Source: Bacteroidota bacterium (lineage in GTDB: Bacteria; Bacteroidota; Bacteroidia; NORP154). From it: a DNA stretch of 7,049 nucleotides. Location: positions 1-7,049 of the forward strand of contig NVRZ01000164.1 of assembly GCA_002401055.1 (NCBI GenBank). Direction: 5' to 3'. Shown one piece after another: positions 6,801 through 7,049 of this stretch (position 1 is its first letter; every line of letters begins with the position of its first letter). Under the pieces are notes generated by a model. It had not been told where the DNA came from. It saw only the letters and a program-made list of their open reading frames with translations, and searched no databases. A program made the position numbers and the translations under genes.

Positions 6801-7049
6801 TGGCGCTTTTGGAAAATGCCCAATGATTCCATTGCCCTCTATAATCACTTGCATTAGCGCCTTTGCTTATTCGGTCAACAGAACCGATATCGTTGCCCGC
6901 ATCCCAATATACTGAGCCGTTTCCCCAAGGTAAATGACAATTGATTACACGATAGCCATTTGTATCATATGCCTCAAATACATAATCACTTTGTGGTTGA
7001 ATAATTGGATCTCCATACTGCCAAAGGCTAATAGTAACATCATTAGATA
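3883..7049 (-). CDS. Giant T9SS-exported protein with LamG-like, PNGase F-like and SprB-repeat domains (5' end beyond window)
   Basis: The frame is open from the right edge to the TAA at 3883-3885, giving 1054 visible residues, numbered here from the edge. Residues 1-172 are a LamG/concanavalin A-like domain (GQWNHWAFSKSATAGQMRIY, YDGYIDEFRVWNA, LLAYYKFNEGTG). Residues 214-526 match both jelly rolls of peptide-N-glycosidase F: YEIGRFITPYG (304-314), MIEGVPPREV, SGHRF, NCAEFCYK (416-423) and YDRAGWCPGM (457-466). Residues 536-612 are Ig/CARDB-like. Residues 626-736 are a beta-sandwich common in Bacteroidota exported proteins (SSWLVQDDKGNTVYQSG, GCYRFIVNDNDCDG). Three SprB-like repeats and a T9SS sorting domain follow. 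Glu419 aligns with catalytic Glu206 of PNGase F and Asp290 perhaps with Asp60, but Gly345 stands where Glu118 is expected. Likely surface-exposed or secreted; N-glycan release is possible but doubtful. The ATG at 6787-6789 (Met87) is inside the LamG fold and is not the start. The DUF3137 gene follows after 25 bp. Confidence 0.9.
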   Translation of the reverse strand, partial: SNDVTISLWQYGDPIIQPQSDYVFEAYDTNGYRVINCHLPWGNGSVYWDAGNDIGSVDRISKGANASDYRGQWNHWAFSKSATAGQMRIYLNGILWNIGSAKTRDMVGITLFKIGSNATGTNSYDGYIDEFRVWNAYLDQTVIADWMYKDIDPSHPNYSNLLAYYKFNEGTGLSASDASGSGNTGALFGAPGWKNGDGTNLMRNYQSVSERPNVIFEQGIYVSSVDSTLMEDSAMQDPVALVTYGDGPDPTVATDTQYVWHSYYNNYVYDSNGNATDSSVVSPDVTTYLDQFEYYDVFEEIERYEIGRFITPYGNGLSLGSGWLWIYDVSDYRTLLHDSVRLTAGNWQEMLDLKFLMIEGVPPREVIKVENLWKGTYQLSTIDSLVADWSVQLDPTASMYKLKTRTSGHRFDNPTNCAEFCYKIQSVDVDATMIYSWEIMQQCGMNPLYPQGGTWVYDRAGWCPGMKVEEQNVELTDYVNPGSVVDIDYDSQSDPYGEYILRAHLVSYGPPNFTLDATVEEIISPNNWEIQNRFNPICDNPKIVIKNTGSTPLTSLDIDFGVKGGVIHTYQWTGNLKFLEIETVTLTASDDCWFINGNAESNIFEVMVKNPNGGMDEYTPNNYFKSTFDVPASYASSIYLLFRTNNVPSESSWLVQDDKGNTVYQSGAMLANTMYADTFNFSPGCYRFIVNDNDCDGLSWWANGDGTGFARLYKGDGSNTLLVNFEPDFGCQIAQSFTIADPLYTISTTNASCGNSDGAASVTVSNLSANYTYSWSNGSNLNSISNVSAGIYYVTVTNSGGCSYVDNVIIENTGAPSITLTSSLNVGCFGACDGEITISVTGGSGTYTYLWSDTQAQSSAAASGLCPNDYNVTVTDNLGCVVFDMYSITEPDVLASSAFANDEQMGCDGSAFVNTSGGTMPYSFTWDDPAAQSNYMAINLCGGTFSVTVTDANGCTSTSTAVVITSIKEAEAAVTVELYPNPNNGSFKVFAYIPGTDEFEVSVTDLLGRKIFYSMSNTSKGILSLDIFLKSEPGIYFVRVWANDFSVIKRVLVQ
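3886..4122 (-). other. T9SS type A C-terminal sorting domain (within giant protein)
   Basis: The last 79 residues open with VELYPNPNNGSFKV, continue with VSVTDLLGRKIF, and close with GIYFVRVWANDFSVIKRVLV plus a final Q. This is the pattern of the Por-secretion-type sorting domain, which is recognised by the type IX translocon and usually removed as the protein is anchored to the surface through A-LPS or released. It implies a Sec signal peptide at the unseen N-terminus. Confidence 0.9.
4150..4812 (-). repeat. Three tandem SprB-like repeats (within giant protein)
   Basis: Three diverged units of about 70-75 residues lie just before the sorting domain. Each has a Cys-Gly/Cys-Asp entry (ASCGNSDGAASV, GCFGACDGEITI, MGCDGSAFV), a central Tyr-x-Trp or Phe-x-Trp strand (YTYSWSNG, YTYLWSD, YSFTWDD), a G-x-Y/F-x-VTVT strand and a closing Gly-Cys (NSGGCS, NLGCVV, NANGCTS-like). 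This is the SprB repeat pattern first named in the Flavobacterium gliding adhesin. In proteins of this kind it probably acts as a stalk or adhesive spacer. The units differ enough at DNA level that recombination between them is not expected. Confidence 0.8.
5470..6408 (-). other. PNGase F-like double jelly-roll region (within giant protein)
   Basis: About 310 residues align by eye with both halves of flavobacterial peptide-N-glycosidase F. Conserved landmarks are YEIGRFITPYG, the CAEFC motif (codon of its Glu at 5791-5793), and DRAGWCPGM. The Cys pair in CAEFC corresponds to Cys204-Cys208. The cysteines before GMNPLYPQGG and in GWCPG correspond to Cys231-Cys252. The first disulfide (Cys51-Cys56) is absent. 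The residue at the Glu118 position is Gly (codon 6013-6015), within RLTAGNWQE. The candidate for Asp60 is the Asp in YLDQFEYY (codon 6178-6180), without the usual Trp before it. The alignment was made from memory of the reference sequence. Confidence 0.85.

Noticed and set aside
1..7049. CRISPR array, tRNA/rRNA genes, insertion sequence or phage attachment site
   Set aside because: No regularly spaced repeats, RNA-gene motifs, transposase-like frames or flanking terminal repeats were seen; nearly all sequence is accounted for by four protein genes.

Overview
The window looks like part of a Bacteroidota chromosome (Flavobacteriia/Cytophagia/Chitinophagia-like). It carries a TonB-dependent receptor with a CarboxypepD_reg-like N-terminal domain, a very large exported protein with SprB-type repeats and a type IX secretion (T9SS) sorting domain, and matches to the Bacteroidota -7 promoter consensus TAnnTTTG. 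Shine-Dalgarno sequences are absent before the visible starts. Base composition is moderately AT-rich. The species cannot be named from this sequence.

Layout. Positions 1-238 (minus) hold the first 79 codons of an exported protein that resembles the N-terminus of Bacteroidota TPR signalling proteins; it runs off the left edge. A 75-bp divergent intergenic region (239-313) follows. It holds a perfect 11-bp inverted repeat with a 2-nt centre and a TAnnTTTG match facing each gene. Both matches end exactly 4 nt before their ATG, which suggests two leaderless transcripts under a shared operator. Positions 314-2773 (plus) encode a complete 819-aa TonB-dependent outer-membrane receptor. A short GC-richer convergent spacer (2774-2876) separates it from a minus-strand pair: a DUF3137-type membrane protein (2877-3857) and, 25 bp upstream of it in transcription order, a giant gene (3883 to beyond 7049) that fills the rest of the window.

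The giant gene is the most interesting item. Its visible 1054 residues read LamG-like domain, PNGase F-like (peptide-N4-(N-acetyl-beta-glucosaminyl)asparagine amidase F) double jelly roll, Ig-like and beta-sandwich segments, three SprB-like repeats, and a T9SS C-terminal sorting domain. By eye against remembered Elizabethkingia PNGase F, the catalytic Glu206 (in CAEFC) and its disulfide partners are kept. Glu118 is replaced by Gly and the motif around Asp60 is degraded, so this is a divergent and possibly re-purposed member. The reading frame stays open to the right edge, so the ATG at 6789 is internal and the true start lies outside the window.

The receptor, the T9SS protein and the exported TPR protein fit a cell-envelope theme, but nothing in the sequence shows that they work in one pathway. 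The DUF3137 gene may be co-transcribed with the giant gene.
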